Source: Thermoplasmata archaeon (GTDB lineage: Archaea > Thermoplasmatota > Thermoplasmata > Lutacidiplasmatales > UBA184). Taken from it: a stretch of 64,000 nucleotides of DNA. Both the position numbers and the translations under genes were made by a program. The DNA is taken from positions 124,001 to 188,000 of the forward strand of contig JAKIWE010000003.1 of NCBI GenBank assembly GCA_022750195.1. Direction: 5' to 3'. The notes beneath the pieces were generated by a model, which searched no databases, was not told the origin of the DNA, and saw only the letters and a program-made list of their open reading frames with translations. This document shows positions 26,858-35,335 of the stretch, in pieces; within the stretch, counting starts at the first letter, position 1; every line of letters begins with the position of its first letter.

Positions 26858-28598
26858 CGTTGAGCACCTCGAGCGCCTTGCCTACGATCTCCATCGGATA
26901 GAACGGCTCCCCGTCGAACTTCAGGAACTTGTGCGGCACATCGAACCCCGTCTCGGCCCGGATGAGTCGGCCGAACTGGCCGGAGTAGTTGGCCTCGACC
27001 AGCAGGAGGCGCTTCGCCGCCTTCGCGAGCGTCAGGAACTCCGCCCCGTGGAACGGGTAGATCGTCGGGGAGACGATGACGTTGGTCGGATGGCCCCGCG
27101 CGGCGAGCAGACGCATTCCGTCCCGGACCGCGCCGAGCGTCGACCCCCAGGTCACGATCGTCAGTTCCGCCCCGGCTGGACCCTCGAGGAACGGAGGCTG
27201 GGTCGCCCCCCGGAGCCCCTCGAGCTTGTGCATGCGTTTGTTCATCATCTTCGTACGCTCGGCGACCCAGAGGGGCACGCCGGACTTGATGTCCGAGATC
27301 AGGTGGCCTTTCGCGTCGTGTTCGTCGGAGCCGGAGACGTACTGGAGGCCGAGCTGGCCCGGCAGCGACCGCGGCGACACGCCGTTCGGGGTGTAGGCGT
27401 ACCGGAGGTAATCGTGTCCGTTCGGCTCGACGGTGAACAGCGAAGGGACCGCCTCCGGGAACACGATCTCCCCCGGGTTGACGGTCGCGAAGTTCTCACT
27501 GAGATGCAGGTCGCTCGCCAGGAGGATCGGCGTCTGCCACGCCTCCGCGAGCTCGAAGGCGCGGAGGGCGGCCCGGTACGCCTCGATCGGGTCGGACGGG
27601 GCGAGGATCGCCCGGGGGAACTCCCCCTGGCCCGCCCCGAGCATCAGGTTGAGGTCCCCCTGCTCGGTCTTGGTCGGCAACCCGGTCGACGGTCCGGAGC
27701 GCTGGGACTCGACGACGACGAGAGGGATCTCGCTCATCCCGGCCATGCCGAGCGCCTCGACCATCAGCGAGAAGCCGCCGCCGCTGGTCGCGGTCATCGA
27801 CCGGACGCCGCCGAAGGAGGCGCCGATCGCCATGTTGATCGCCGCGAGCTCGTCCTCGGCCTGCTTGACGACCACGCCGAGCTCCCGGGAATGGGCCGCG
27901 AGCCAGTGCATGATCGTGGAGGCTGGGGTCATCGGGTACTGTGCCAGGAACTTCAGGCCGGCCGCCGCCGAGCCGAGCGCGATCGCCTGGTTGCCGGTCA
28001 TCAGGAGCTTGGCCGGACCGGCGGGAGCGAGGGGAGGGATCTCGACCCCCGCGGCGTCCTTGGCGGCCTTGTACCCCTCCGCCGAGGCGCCGATGTTCCA
28101 CTCGACGATCTCTCCTTTCTTCTTACCGAAGGAGTCCGCGAGAGCTCCCTGAACGAGCTCGAGAGGGATGCCGGCGAGGTAGCTGGCGGCCCCGAGCCCG
28201 GCAGCGTTCTGCAGGATCGACTGGGAGGTGTACTTCCTGGCGATCGCCAGGGTCGGAATAGGGACCGCCTTCGCTCCGACCGGGACCTTCTCCGCCGGGA
28301 TCGGGAACTTCTCCGGGTCGAAGACGACGAACCCACCCTGGCCCAGGGATGCGAGATGGATGTCGGCGGTCTCCGGGTTGAGCGCGTAGAGCACGTTGCA
28401 GCCGTCGCCCTGCGAATAGATCCGGTCGGTGGAGGCGCGGCCCTGGAACCAGACATGGCCGCCCCGGATGACCGACTGGTAGGCGTTATGACCGAAAACA
28501 TGCAGCCCGAGCCGGGCGAGGGATTTCGCGACGACCTCGCCAACGGAGGCGATGCCGTCGCCCGCGGCCCCGCCGACCCGGACGGCCACCTCGACCAT
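26844..28598 (-). CDS. korA: 2-oxoacid:ferredoxin oxidoreductase, fused gamma-alpha subunit
   Basis: A 584-residue chain. Residues 1-185 form the gamma-type domain (GGAAGDGIASVGEVVAKSLA, then GGHVWFQGR). Residues 200-580 form the alpha domain, with the YPMTPAS motif in the position of YPITPSS of 2-oxoacid oxidoreductases. Its partner beta subunit follows in the same operon. ATG 28598 is preferred over the longer open frame because a CCTAAATAG TATA element lies about 30 bases upstream and the longer N-terminus has no family match. No delta ferredoxin subunit is adjacent. Confidence 0.92.
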   Translation of the reverse strand: MVEVAVRVGGAAGDGIASVGEVVAKSLARLGLHVFGHNAYQSVIRGGHVWFQGRASTDRIYSQGDGCNVLYALNPETADIHLASLGQGGFVVFDPEKFPIPAEKVPVGAKAVPIPTLAIARKYTSQSILQNAAGLGAASYLAGIPLELVQGALADSFGKKKGEIVEWNIGASAEGYKAAKDAAGVEIPPLAPAGPAKLLMTGNQAIALGSAAAGLKFLAQYPMTPASTIMHWLAAHSRELGVVVKQAEDELAAINMAIGASFGGVRSMTATSGGGFSLMVEALGMAGMSEIPLVVVESQRSGPSTGLPTKTEQGDLNLMLGAGQGEFPRAILAPSDPIEAYRAALRAFELAEAWQTPILLASDLHLSENFATVNPGEIVFPEAVPSLFTVEPNGHDYLRYAYTPNGVSPRSLPGQLGLQYVSGSDEHDAKGHLISDIKSGVPLWVAERTKMMNKRMHKLEGLRGATQPPFLEGPAGAELTIVTWGSTLGAVRDGMRLLAARGHPTNVIVSPTIYPFHGAEFLTLAKAAKRLLLVEANYSGQFGRLIRAETGFDVPHKFLKFDGEPFYPMEIVGKALEVLNDGRQ

Positions 28599-28628
28599 GG
28601 ACCTCGGTTCAAGACGGAATTCGCTATT

Positions 28629-28636
28629 TAGGCGTT
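28629..28636 (-). promoter_or_regulatory. korAB promoter element AACGCCTA(AATAG)
   Basis: On the minus strand the element reads AACGCCTAAATAG, 31-38 bases upstream of the korA ATG, combining a BRE-like purine stretch and a TATA box. The same octamer recurs upstream of moaD and of the PhoU-like regulator. Confidence 0.5.
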
Positions 28637-28694
28637 CCACTACGTCACGCGACGCCACGCCGAGAAACTGTCGCTAAGGAAACACGGGGGAGGT

Positions 28695-28702
28695 AACGCC
28701 TA
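28695..28702 (+). promoter_or_regulatory. moaDE promoter element AACGCCTA
   Basis: Reads AACGCCTATCC on the plus strand, 26-33 bases upstream of the moaD ATG, the right distance for an archaeal TATA/BRE element. It mirrors the korA promoter element 60 bases away on the other strand. Confidence 0.45.
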
Positions 28703-28727
28703 TCCGACCCGGCCGGCTGGCAACGTC

Positions 28728-28985
28728 ATGACGCCTCCGATCCGCCTCCTCTTCTTCGCGTCGGCCCGGGAGGCGACCGGGAACCGAGAACTGGACTGGC
28801 CGGTCGCCTCAGAGGGGATTCCGGTCCGTGACCTCCTCCGCGCCTTGGAGGAACAGTTCCCCCGTCTGACCCCGATCCTACCGTCCAGTCGCTTCGTTCG
28901 CAACGGAACGTACCTGCGAGGGAGTTCGAGCCGGATCCGACCCGGCGACGAATTCGCCGTCCATCCTCCCTACAGCGGGGGATGA
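28728..28985 (+). CDS. moaD: Molybdopterin synthase sulfur-carrier subunit MoaD
   Basis: An 85-residue ubiquitin-fold protein ending in the double glycine needed for thiocarboxylation (HPPYSGG). It starts IRLLFFASAREATG, the usual MoaD strand-helix opening. It donates sulfur to precursor Z in molybdenum or tungsten cofactor synthesis. The stop overlaps the moaE start as ATGA. Confidence 0.93.
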   Translation: MTPPIRLLFFASAREATGNRELDWPVASEGIPVRDLLRALEEQFPRLTPILPSSRFVRNGTYLRGSSSRIRPGDEFAVHPPYSGG

Positions 28986-29377
28986 CGCCCGTGATACGAG
29001 TCGCTCGAGGCCGCCTCTCGCTCGATCGAGCGTACGCCGAGCTGCGTGACCCTCGAGCAGGAGGGGTGGTGGTGTTCCTGGGCCGGGTGCGGCCCGATGT
29101 GGTGAAGGGCCGACGGGTCCGGGCGCTCCGGTACGAGGCCCATACCGACGTGGCCGAGGCGAACCTGCGGGCTCTTGCGAAGGCTGCCACGCGCCGCTTC
29201 GGCGCCTTGCGGGTCGTTCTCTGGCACCGCGTCGGCGACGTGCCGGTCGGTGAGCCGTCGGTGATCGTGGGCGTGGCGACCGCCCATCGAGCGGAGGCGT
29301 TCGCCGCTGCGCGGTTCATGATCGACCGTCTCAAAGCCACGTTACCGGTCTGGAAGTCGGTACGCCCACGGCGCTGA
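28982..29377 (+). CDS. moaE: Molybdopterin synthase catalytic subunit MoaE
   Basis: A 131-residue protein. It has the family segment GGVVVFLGRVR, the basic ALRYEAH stretch and the C-terminal LPVWKSV motif holding the catalytic lysine. It pairs with MoaD, its operon partner, to form molybdopterin. No molybdoenzyme is encoded in this window, so its use lies elsewhere in the genome. Confidence 0.94.
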   Translation: MTPVIRVARGRLSLDRAYAELRDPRAGGVVVFLGRVRPDVVKGRRVRALRYEAHTDVAEANLRALAKAATRRFGALRVVLWHRVGDVPVGEPSVIVGVATAHRAEAFAAARFMIDRLKATLPVWKSVRPRR

Positions 29378-29471
29378 GCCGGAACGCGCCGGCCTTCGGC
29401 GCCCTGGTGGGCCCGTCCCTCCTCCTGTTCCGGGGTGAGGAGGTTAAACACCATCCGCGTTGATTCCAGGT

Positions 29472-30347
29472 ATGGCCGGCGAAGCTCCCGACGCGGACCG
29501 GGGTCGTCCGACCTCGACGCCGCCGAACTCCCCGACGCGGCGTGGCCCCCCGGGTAGCGTCCTCCAGCGGATGGAGAAGGCCGGCATCGGTCGTGTGATC
29601 GCGATCGCGTCGGGCAAGGGGGGCGTCGGGAAGTCGTCGACGACCGCCCTGATCGCTTCCGAGCTCCGTCGCCGGGGCCTCAAGGTCGGGGTCCTGGACG
29701 CCGACGTGACGGGCCCATCGCAGCCGAAGATGTTCGGGGTGAGGGGACCGCTGGTCGACCGAGGCGAGGGGATCGAGCCGGCGACCACGTCGAACGGCAT
29801 CGCGATCGTCTCCTCCCAGTTCATGGTCGAGGACGAGCAGACGCCGGTGATCTGGCGCGGGCCGCTGGTGACGCGCCTCATCATGCAGTTCTTCGGCGGG
29901 GTCAACTGGGGGAAGCTCGACTACCTGCTGGTCGACATGCCGCCCGGTACCAGCGACGTCCCTCTCACTGTCTTCCAGTCGCTCCCCCTCGACGGCATCG
30001 TCTTCGTGTTCACGCCGCAGGATCTGTCGGCCCTGATCGTGAAAAAGGCGATGAACATGGCCCGGGACCTCCACGTTCCGCTGCTCGGCGTCGTCGAGAA
30101 CTTGGCGTTCTTCACCTGCCCACACTGCGGCGAGAGGTCCGACGTCTTCGGCCAGAGCCACGTGGCGGAGATTGCCCAGGAGTACGGCGTACCCCTGCTG
30201 GCGCGACTGCCAATCGACCCGAAGCTCTCTCCGCTCGCCGACGTCGGCGGGATCGGGAGCTACACGACGCCGGAGCTGACCCAACTCACCGACGCCTTGT
30301 TGTCCGCCCTCAAGGACGCGGACTCGAGCCAGCTCACCGTGCTGTAG
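29472..30347 (+). CDS. mrp: Mrp/NBP35-type P-loop ATPase, iron-sulfur cluster carrier
   Basis: A 291-residue protein with the deviant Walker A GKGGVGKSS near residue 49, the ADVTGPS switch and the C-terminal CPHC motif that binds a bridging 4Fe-4S cluster in dimers. These scaffold proteins deliver clusters to apoproteins. ATG 29472 is preferred to an upstream TTG because a TATA-like GGTTAAAC lies about 25-30 bases before it. It is convergent with the TraB gene and their ends overlap by 14 bases. Confidence 0.93.
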   Translation: MAGEAPDADRGRPTSTPPNSPTRRGPPGSVLQRMEKAGIGRVIAIASGKGGVGKSSTTALIASELRRRGLKVGVLDADVTGPSQPKMFGVRGPLVDRGEGIEPATTSNGIAIVSSQFMVEDEQTPVIWRGPLVTRLIMQFFGGVNWGKLDYLLVDMPPGTSDVPLTVFQSLPLDGIVFVFTPQDLSALIVKKAMNMARDLHVPLLGVVENLAFFTCPHCGERSDVFGQSHVAEIAQEYGVPLLARLPIDPKLSPLADVGGIGSYTTPELTQLTDALLSALKDADSSQLTVL

Positions 30348-31035
30348 CGGGGTGCAGCGCGGCGAAGTCGATCGTCTCCACGGGCAATCCGCGCCGTCGG
30401 AGCGCGCCGGCCAGACCGGGGACGTGCGCGTCGCCAACGACCGCCGCCACGCGTCCGAAGCCGCGCCGTCGAAGCTCGACGAGTCGGTCGGCCATGTGCT
30501 CGTTCCGCTCGTCGAGCAGGACGCGGGCCACGGTCGGGAAGGCGAGGCGGATCTCGTCGAGGTATTCGGTCCGGTCGGCGTTGTACTTGTCGATCTGATG
30601 CTCGACGACCCGACTGGGGAGCAGCAGGCCGGCGACGCTCCCCACGAGGAGGGAGAGCCGCTCTTTGTACGAGAGGGAGCGCAGCATCCGACCGATCGTG
30701 TCCCGGATCGGGTCGTCGATCAGGAACAGCGGGAGCTGGCGTTCACGGGCGATCTCCGCGGCGGCCCGCATCTCCGCCCCCGCCCCCTGGCCGAGCTCCT
30801 GGCCAAGGCGCCGCTGCACCATACTCCAGACCCGGAGCGTGATCGGTAGATCCCGTGCCGCGCCGCCCCCGGCGGGGTCGGGGCGAAGGATCGCGGCGGC
30901 CCTCTCCTCGTCGAGCTCCACGGCGACGCCATCGAGGATGCGTTCGGCGAGCGCCTTGCGGAGGGGAGAGCGCACATCGACCACGTGCGCCGCACCCACG
31001 AGAAGGACCGGTGCTTCGAGCGTCGTGGAGTACAT
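30334..31035 (-). CDS. TraB-domain protein
   Basis: A 233-residue protein from ATG 31035. It opens with VLLVGAAHVVDVRSPLRKAL and later has AVELDEERA, LLDERNEHMADRL and VAAVVGDAHVPGLAGAL, the scattered conserved His/Glu/Arg positions of the TraB/PrgY family. This family is thought to be metal-dependent and is related to pheromone-shutdown proteins, but the archaeal function is unknown. A hydrophobic stretch near residue 130 (LVGSVAGLLLP) might contact membrane. Confidence 0.82.
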   Translation of the reverse strand: MYSTTLEAPVLLVGAAHVVDVRSPLRKALAERILDGVAVELDEERAAAILRPDPAGGGAARDLPITLRVWSMVQRRLGQELGQGAGAEMRAAAEIARERQLPLFLIDDPIRDTIGRMLRSLSYKERLSLLVGSVAGLLLPSRVVEHQIDKYNADRTEYLDEIRLAFPTVARVLLDERNEHMADRLVELRRRGFGRVAAVVGDAHVPGLAGALRRRGLPVETIDFAALHPATAR

Positions 31036-31127
31036 CGGAACCGTCCGGTCGCACCGGGGAGGGCGCGACGTGCACGCGTAGGTAGGACCCGGCGGACTTC
31101 TTAACCACGCCGGACGGATGCGCGGAC

Positions 31128-32225
31128 GTGGTCGAGCTGCCACCCCCCGACGATCCGCATCCCCCTGCGGACCGCTCTCGGCATCCGTTCTGGATGCACG
31201 AGTCGATCCGCCGTCAGGAAGTGGCCCTTCGTGCGACGCTGGCCAGCCTGAACGAGGTCGCGCCGGCACTCCCCAGACCCACGAACGGGGGTTCGGTGTT
31301 ATTCGTCGGCATCGGGACCTCGTTCCACGCTGCCTTGGCCGGATCCGTCGCGGCCGCCGCAGCCCTGAGTCCCGGGATTACCACGATGGCGGTGACGGCC
31401 TTCGACGTGCTGGACACTCCGGATCGATACCGCGCGGCGAGCCTAGCGTTGGTCTTCTCGGCCTCCGGCGAGACCTGGGTCACGCTGGAAGCGACGCGAG
31501 TTCTTCGGGAGCAGGGAACGAAGGTGATCCTCGTCACCGCGGCCGCGTCGAGCCGCATCGAGGCGACCGCCTCCGCCGTTCTGCGGACTCGCCACAGCGA
31601 CGAGACCTCGTGGACCCACACGGTGAGCTTCACGACCGCGGTGGCCGCGGTGCGCTCGGTGGCCCAACGGTGGGCCGGGCGGACCGTGTCGGAGAGCGAC
31701 GATCGCCAGATCACGGACGCCGTAGGGGCCGCTCTCGAGCTCGAAGCGAAGGTCGTCGAGCTCGCCGAGCAGACGGCCTCCGCGAGCCGCCTCGTGCTCC
31801 TCGGCTCCGGATTCTCCGAAGCGGCGGCGCGAGAATCCGCGCTCAAGCTCCGGGAGGCGTGCGGCCGCTTCGTGGCGGTCGCGGGCGTGGAGGAGTTCCT
31901 CCACGGCTTCCTTCCGAGCGTCAACAGTGAGTCGACCGTGTTCGCGCTCGCCGCGACGCCTCTCGAGCGTGACCGAGCCCGCCAGGCGCTCGTCGCGGCG
32001 GCAGCCACCGGCGCTCCAGGAACGCTCGTCGACACCACGGGTACGGCGGTCGTTCCTGGCGTCCTGGCCCTCCCGAGCGTCCCGGCCGATGCGGCGCCGT
32101 TGGTCCAGGTGGTCCCGTTCCAACTGCTGGCGTACTGGATGGCCGTCTCCGAAGGGCGTAACCCGGACATGATGGGCCTCGACGAGCCGTCCCACCTGGC
32201 CGCCCGGCGCACCTTCGGAATCTGA
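31128..32225 (+). CDS. SIS-domain sugar isomerase/deaminase-like protein
   Basis: A 365-residue protein with two SIS domains. The first carries VLFVGIGTSFHAALAG and FSASGETWVTLEA, the second LVLLGSGFSEAAARESALKLREA. It resembles the isomerase half of glucosamine-6-phosphate synthase (GlmS) without the glutaminase domain, or AgaS/FrlB-type enzymes, and begins HPFWMHESIRRQ where those begin with similar substrate-binding motifs. The GTG start is chosen by the intergenic promoter. The sugar substrate is not predicted. Confidence 0.82.
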   Translation: MVELPPPDDPHPPADRSRHPFWMHESIRRQEVALRATLASLNEVAPALPRPTNGGSVLFVGIGTSFHAALAGSVAAAAALSPGITTMAVTAFDVLDTPDRYRAASLALVFSASGETWVTLEATRVLREQGTKVILVTAAASSRIEATASAVLRTRHSDETSWTHTVSFTTAVAAVRSVAQRWAGRTVSESDDRQITDAVGAALELEAKVVELAEQTASASRLVLLGSGFSEAAARESALKLREACGRFVAVAGVEEFLHGFLPSVNSESTVFALAATPLERDRARQALVAAAATGAPGTLVDTTGTAVVPGVLALPSVPADAAPLVQVVPFQLLAYWMAVSEGRNPDMMGLDEPSHLAARRTFGI

Positions 32226-32278
32226 GGCCACCGCGCGGCGCGAAATGCAATAATAGGGCAGACCGGTCGCGCGGCCCG

Positions 32279-32578
32279 ATGGCGTGGACACTGTTCGAGG
32301 TACCGACCGACAAGCGCCCGCAGCTCGACGCGGCGCTCAAGGACGACATCGTGGGCCGCCAGAGTCAGAAGGTCCGCGACGCCGCCGCGGCGGGCGGCCC
32401 CTCCGGCCGTCTGTACGTGCTGGTCGAGGGATCCCCGGAAGGCGTCGCGCGGGCGGAGGAACTGCTGAAGGAGGCCGGGGCCAAACTCCCCTCCGCCGAC
32501 TCCGAACGACTCTACCGGCAGTTCAAGGACGAGGACGAAGCTGCCTCCGCGGGGATGGGACTGTTCTTCACCGACTGA
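32279..32578 (+). CDS. Small soluble protein of unknown function
   Basis: A 99-residue charged protein (MAWTLFEVPTDKRPQL) with predicted alpha-beta character, no cysteine and no membrane segment. An AT-rich TATA-like run (GCAATAATAG) lies about 25-30 bases upstream of the ATG, supporting a real promoter and leaderless start. It follows the SIS gene by 53 bases and is convergent with the GPN GTPase gene. I cannot assign a function. Confidence 0.65.
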   Translation: MAWTLFEVPTDKRPQLDAALKDDIVGRQSQKVRDAAAAGGPSGRLYVLVEGSPEGVARAEELLKEAGAKLPSADSERLYRQFKDEDEAASAGMGLFFTD

Positions 32579-32631
32579 TCTCGAACGGTTCCGCAGGCGC
32601 CCTCGTCGCGCGTCCCCGGAGGAGCAACGAC

Positions 32632-33423
32632 CTACTCGGAAGTGGGGGCGTGCGACGGCTCAAGATCCTCGCCACCGGCGAAGACCCGCTGGTTGGCGCG
32701 GTAGAAATCCTCCAGACCCGTCTTGGACCGGCTGGAGGTGGGGACAAGGCCGCCGAGCGGCGCGAGGGTGTCGAGCGCTCGCACGAGCTCCGCCGACAAG
32801 GCGAGGTCCGGAGTCGGCAGGTCGCTCGTCACAGCATCGTAGAGCGCGCCGGGCTCCTCGCCCCAGCGTAGGATCTCTCCGACCTGGGCCTCGGTGAGCA
32901 CGTCGCTCTTGGACAGGACGTTGAGCATCGGTAGGCGGAACCGGAACTCCACCGTCGCCGAGAGGAGCAGGAGCGCCGCGAACCCGGAGGCGGAGCGGGA
33001 GAGGGCCGGGTCGAACAGGAAGGCGATGAGCGAACGGTCGGCCGAGAGCGCTTCGACGATCGCCTTCGACGACTCGCGAAAGGCGAACAGTTCGACCTGG
33101 CCGGGAGTGTCGACGAGGATGTAGTCGGTGCGGAACTCCTCCAGCGCCTGCCGGACCTCGAAGATCTTGATGGCGATCAGGTCGGCGGCGGCCACCTGGG
33201 CCCCGTTCGGCCCGAGGTTGTACTCGCTCATCACCTCGGGCAGCCGGACCCACTCCCGGATGTCGACGTCCGGCTCGAATTCGGCCACCTCGTTGCCGGG
33301 GTCGAGGTTCAGCGTGATCACGTCGTAGCCGGCCGCTTGCAGCCAGTCGCGGTAGGCGACGACGAAGCTCGTCTTCCCCGCTCCCGCGGTCCCGGTGAAG
33401 TACACCGTCCCCGGTTCTTCCAC
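32632..33423 (-). CDS. GPN-loop GTPase
   Basis: A 263-residue GTPase with the P-loop GTAGAGKTS at residues 11-19, the family-defining GPN tripeptide at 71-73, the VDTPGQVELF G3 motif and SKSD in the G4 position. Eukaryotic relatives (GPN1-3) help assemble RNA polymerase II; the single archaeal protein is probably a related assembly factor, which remains unproven. It starts one base inside the SRP19 stop, so the pair is co-translated. Confidence 0.92.
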   Translation of the reverse strand: MEEPGTVYFTGTAGAGKTSFVVAYRDWLQAAGYDVITLNLDPGNEVAEFEPDVDIREWVRLPEVMSEYNLGPNGAQVAAADLIAIKIFEVRQALEEFRTDYILVDTPGQVELFAFRESSKAIVEALSADRSLIAFLFDPALSRSASGFAALLLLSATVEFRFRLPMLNVLSKSDVLTEAQVGEILRWGEEPGALYDAVTSDLPTPDLALSAELVRALDTLAPLGGLVPTSSRSKTGLEDFYRANQRVFAGGEDLEPSHAPTSE

Positions 33424-33722
33424 TACCGTTTCCCTCCCGTTGGCGCTTGCTGTGCGAGGACCGCGGCGACGCGTCGCAGGAACTCGGTCTTGGTGACGCC
33501 CGCCTTCTTCGTGACCTTCATCCGGCCTTCGTACCGGTGGAACTGCCTCGGGTACTGCTTCGCCTCTTCCGCGGTCGCCTGGAATCCGAGGGACTTCGCC
33601 GCCGCGACCAGGTCGGTCAGGCTGACCTCCTCCGGCGCCGACGCTTTCGGAACGCGCCGTCCCGCGGTTCTCGGAGTCTCCCGGCGCAGGTAGGCCGGAT
33701 AGACGTAGAAGTGGTCGGGCAT
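33423..33722 (-). CDS. srp19: Signal recognition particle protein SRP19
   Basis: A 99-residue basic protein. It has the YPAYL start, the RRVPK segment and the YPRQFHRYEGRMKV stretch, matching archaeal SRP19, which binds the SRP RNA S-domain and enables SRP54 binding. It precedes the GPN GTPase gene with overlapping stop and start codons and follows the eS8 gene by 19 bases, so all three may be one transcript from the eS8 promoter. Confidence 0.9.
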   Translation of the reverse strand: MPDHFYVYPAYLRRETPRTAGRRVPKASAPEEVSLTDLVAAAKSLGFQATAEEAKQYPRQFHRYEGRMKVTKKAGVTKTEFLRRVAAVLAQQAPTGGKR

Positions 33723-33741
33723 CGCCCGGGTCCTGACGGAC

Positions 33742-34137
33742 CTACGCCGTCGACGCCCGCTCGACGCGGACGCCGTTCAGGACGCCGTCCTGGCCGGGGC
33801 GAGAGCGCACCTGGACGAGCCCGAGGTCGGTCTCCAGCAGCGCCCCACGCGTGATCACGTTCCGCTGCACATAGTTCGGGTTCGCCGGGTTCTCCCGCAC
33901 GGTGATCACTTTGGCGACCTTCATCGATTTGGTCGCCGGGTCGTAGACGTTGATCGCGTTGGTCGTGAGGATCCTCCGCTTCTCGTTCGCGCCCCGCACG
34001 CGGTAGCGCTTGACGGTCCCGGTACCGATCGTCGCGTGCTGAAGCTCACGGGCGATCTCGAAGCGCCGTTTCTTCCGGTTGGGACGCAGGCGTCCGCCCG
34101 TCGTCTTTCGCCGGGAGCGGCCCTGCCAGATTCCCAT
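33742..34137 (-). CDS. rps8e: Small ribosomal subunit protein eS8
   Basis: A 131-residue protein beginning MGIWQGRSRRKTTGGRLRP, the near-invariant N-terminus of archaeal S8e. It ends with LLETDLGLVQVRSRPGQDGVLNG. The open frame extends upstream, but the MGIW start and a TATA box 35 bases before it fix the start. The gene heads the eS8-SRP19-GPN transcript. Confidence 0.95.
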   Translation of the reverse strand: MGIWQGRSRRKTTGGRLRPNRKKRRFEIARELQHATIGTGTVKRYRVRGANEKRRILTTNAINVYDPATKSMKVAKVITVRENPANPNYVQRNVITRGALLETDLGLVQVRSRPGQDGVLNGVRVERASTA

Positions 34138-34171
34138 CGATGGCCTCGGAGCGGCGAGCACGCCGGGTGCC

Positions 34172-34178
34172 TTATATG
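34172..34178 (-). promoter_or_regulatory. TATA box of the eS8-SRP19-GPN transcript
   Basis: The minus strand reads CATATAAG here, about 35 bases upstream of the rps8e ATG. It is a clear AT-rich element in GC-rich surroundings. Confidence 0.6.
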
Positions 34179-34250
34179 AGGTCTTGGGCGGGCGAATCGC
34201 CTCGAGGTTCTCGAGGGCGCCGGTGACCGCCCCTCGCACCTGAATCGATG

Positions 34251-34259
34251 CATTTTATC
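34251..34259 (+). promoter_or_regulatory. TATA box of the rnhB-SCP2 transcript
   Basis: Plus-strand CATTTTATC lies 26-34 bases before the rnhB GTG, the expected archaeal TATA distance for a leaderless transcript. Confidence 0.5.
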
Positions 34260-34284
34260 CCGACGGACGCCGTGCGCTCTCCCC

Positions 34285-34989
34285 GTGCACGCGCACGGGG
34301 TGCAGGAGGGGGCCCTTCCCCCCGCCCAACCCGGCGACCGGATCCTGGGCCTCGACGAGGCCGGGCGGGGGAGCTTCCTCGGGCCCCTGGTCGTCGGCGG
34401 ATTCGTAGCCCGTACGGAGACCGCCGAGGAGCTCCGGACGATCGGCGTGCGCGACTCGAAGCTCTTGACCCGCGAGCGTCGAGAGGAACTGTACGACGCG
34501 CTCGCGGACCTGGGGGAGCGGCATACCGTCTACCTTCCTCCGGATCGCGTCGACCGCTCCGTCCGACGCGGCGAGCTGAACCTGCTCGAAGCGCAAGCGT
34601 TCGCCGAACTGATCCGTCGGTCTACCCCCGACCGGGTCGTGGCGGACGCCTGCGATGTGAACGTCCGGCGCTTCGCCGCACGGCTGAGCCAACTCAGTCG
34701 CACTCGCGCGCCGATCATCGCCCGTCACCACGCCGACCGGGACGACCCGATGGTCGGTGCCGCCTCGATCGTCGCGAAGGTCTGCCGTGACCGGGCCATC
34801 GAGGCCCTCGGGGCGACGCTCGGAACGCCCATCGGCAGCGGCTACCCGTCCGACGTGCGGACGGTCGAGTTCGTCCGTCGTCACCTGCTGACGGACGCCG
34901 AGGCCGGATTCGTTCGTCACTCGTGGGCCACGTTGGAAAGAGTTAAACCGAAACGAGCGGCTCGAACCCTCGACGAGGTCGAACCGTGA
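34285..34989 (+). CDS. rnhB: Ribonuclease HII
   Basis: A 234-residue RNase HII that cuts RNA in RNA-DNA hybrids and at single ribonucleotides. The catalytic start LGLDEAGRGSFLGPLVVGG contains the first two acidic residues. The third is in VADACDVN, and the ADRDDPMVGAASIVAKVCRD segment contains the fourth. The Tyr of the GYPSD motif is also present. The C-terminal helix ends with basic residues. A GTG start fits the TATA spacing. The stop overlaps the next start (GTGA). Confidence 0.94.
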   Translation: MHAHGVQEGALPPAQPGDRILGLDEAGRGSFLGPLVVGGFVARTETAEELRTIGVRDSKLLTRERREELYDALADLGERHTVYLPPDRVDRSVRRGELNLLEAQAFAELIRRSTPDRVVADACDVNVRRFAARLSQLSRTRAPIIARHHADRDDPMVGAASIVAKVCRDRAIEALGATLGTPIGSGYPSDVRTVEFVRRHLLTDAEAGFVRHSWATLERVKPKRAARTLDEVEP

Positions 34990-35318
34990 TCGAGGAGACG
35001 CTCAACGGCCTCATGGAACGGTTCAACCAGCACGCCTCGAAGACCCCGGCGGTCGCCACCGAGCTCCGCGGCCTGGTGAGGACCATCCAGATCCGGTTGA
35101 CCGACGAGAAGAGCTACGCGGTCGACCTCAAGGACGGCCGACTCGCCAACCTCCGCCCGGCGGTGAACGGCCACGCGGACCTGACCGTCACGACCGACTC
35201 GGCCACGTTCCTGGGCCTCGTTCGCAAGGAGATCGGCCCGATGAAGGCCCTCGTCACTCGCAAGCTCACGATCGACGGCAGCTTGGAGGACAAGCTGCTG
35301 TTCCGCAAGCTGCTGTAA
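34986..35318 (+). CDS. SCP2 sterol-carrier-like domain protein
   Basis: A 110-residue single-domain protein. The pattern of an N-terminal helix, a beta sheet with DLKDGRLANLRPAVNGHADLTVTTDSATFLGL and a C-terminal lysine-rich helix ending DKLLFRKLL fits the SCP2 fold, which forms a hydrophobic tunnel for lipids or fatty acyl ligands. It is translationally coupled to rnhB by overlap, though no functional link is known. The ligand is not predicted. Confidence 0.8.
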   Translation: MIEETLNGLMERFNQHASKTPAVATELRGLVRTIQIRLTDEKSYAVDLKDGRLANLRPAVNGHADLTVTTDSATFLGLVRKEIGPMKALVTRKLTIDGSLEDKLLFRKLL

Positions 35319-35335
35319 CGCGGGCGCGCGCTGAC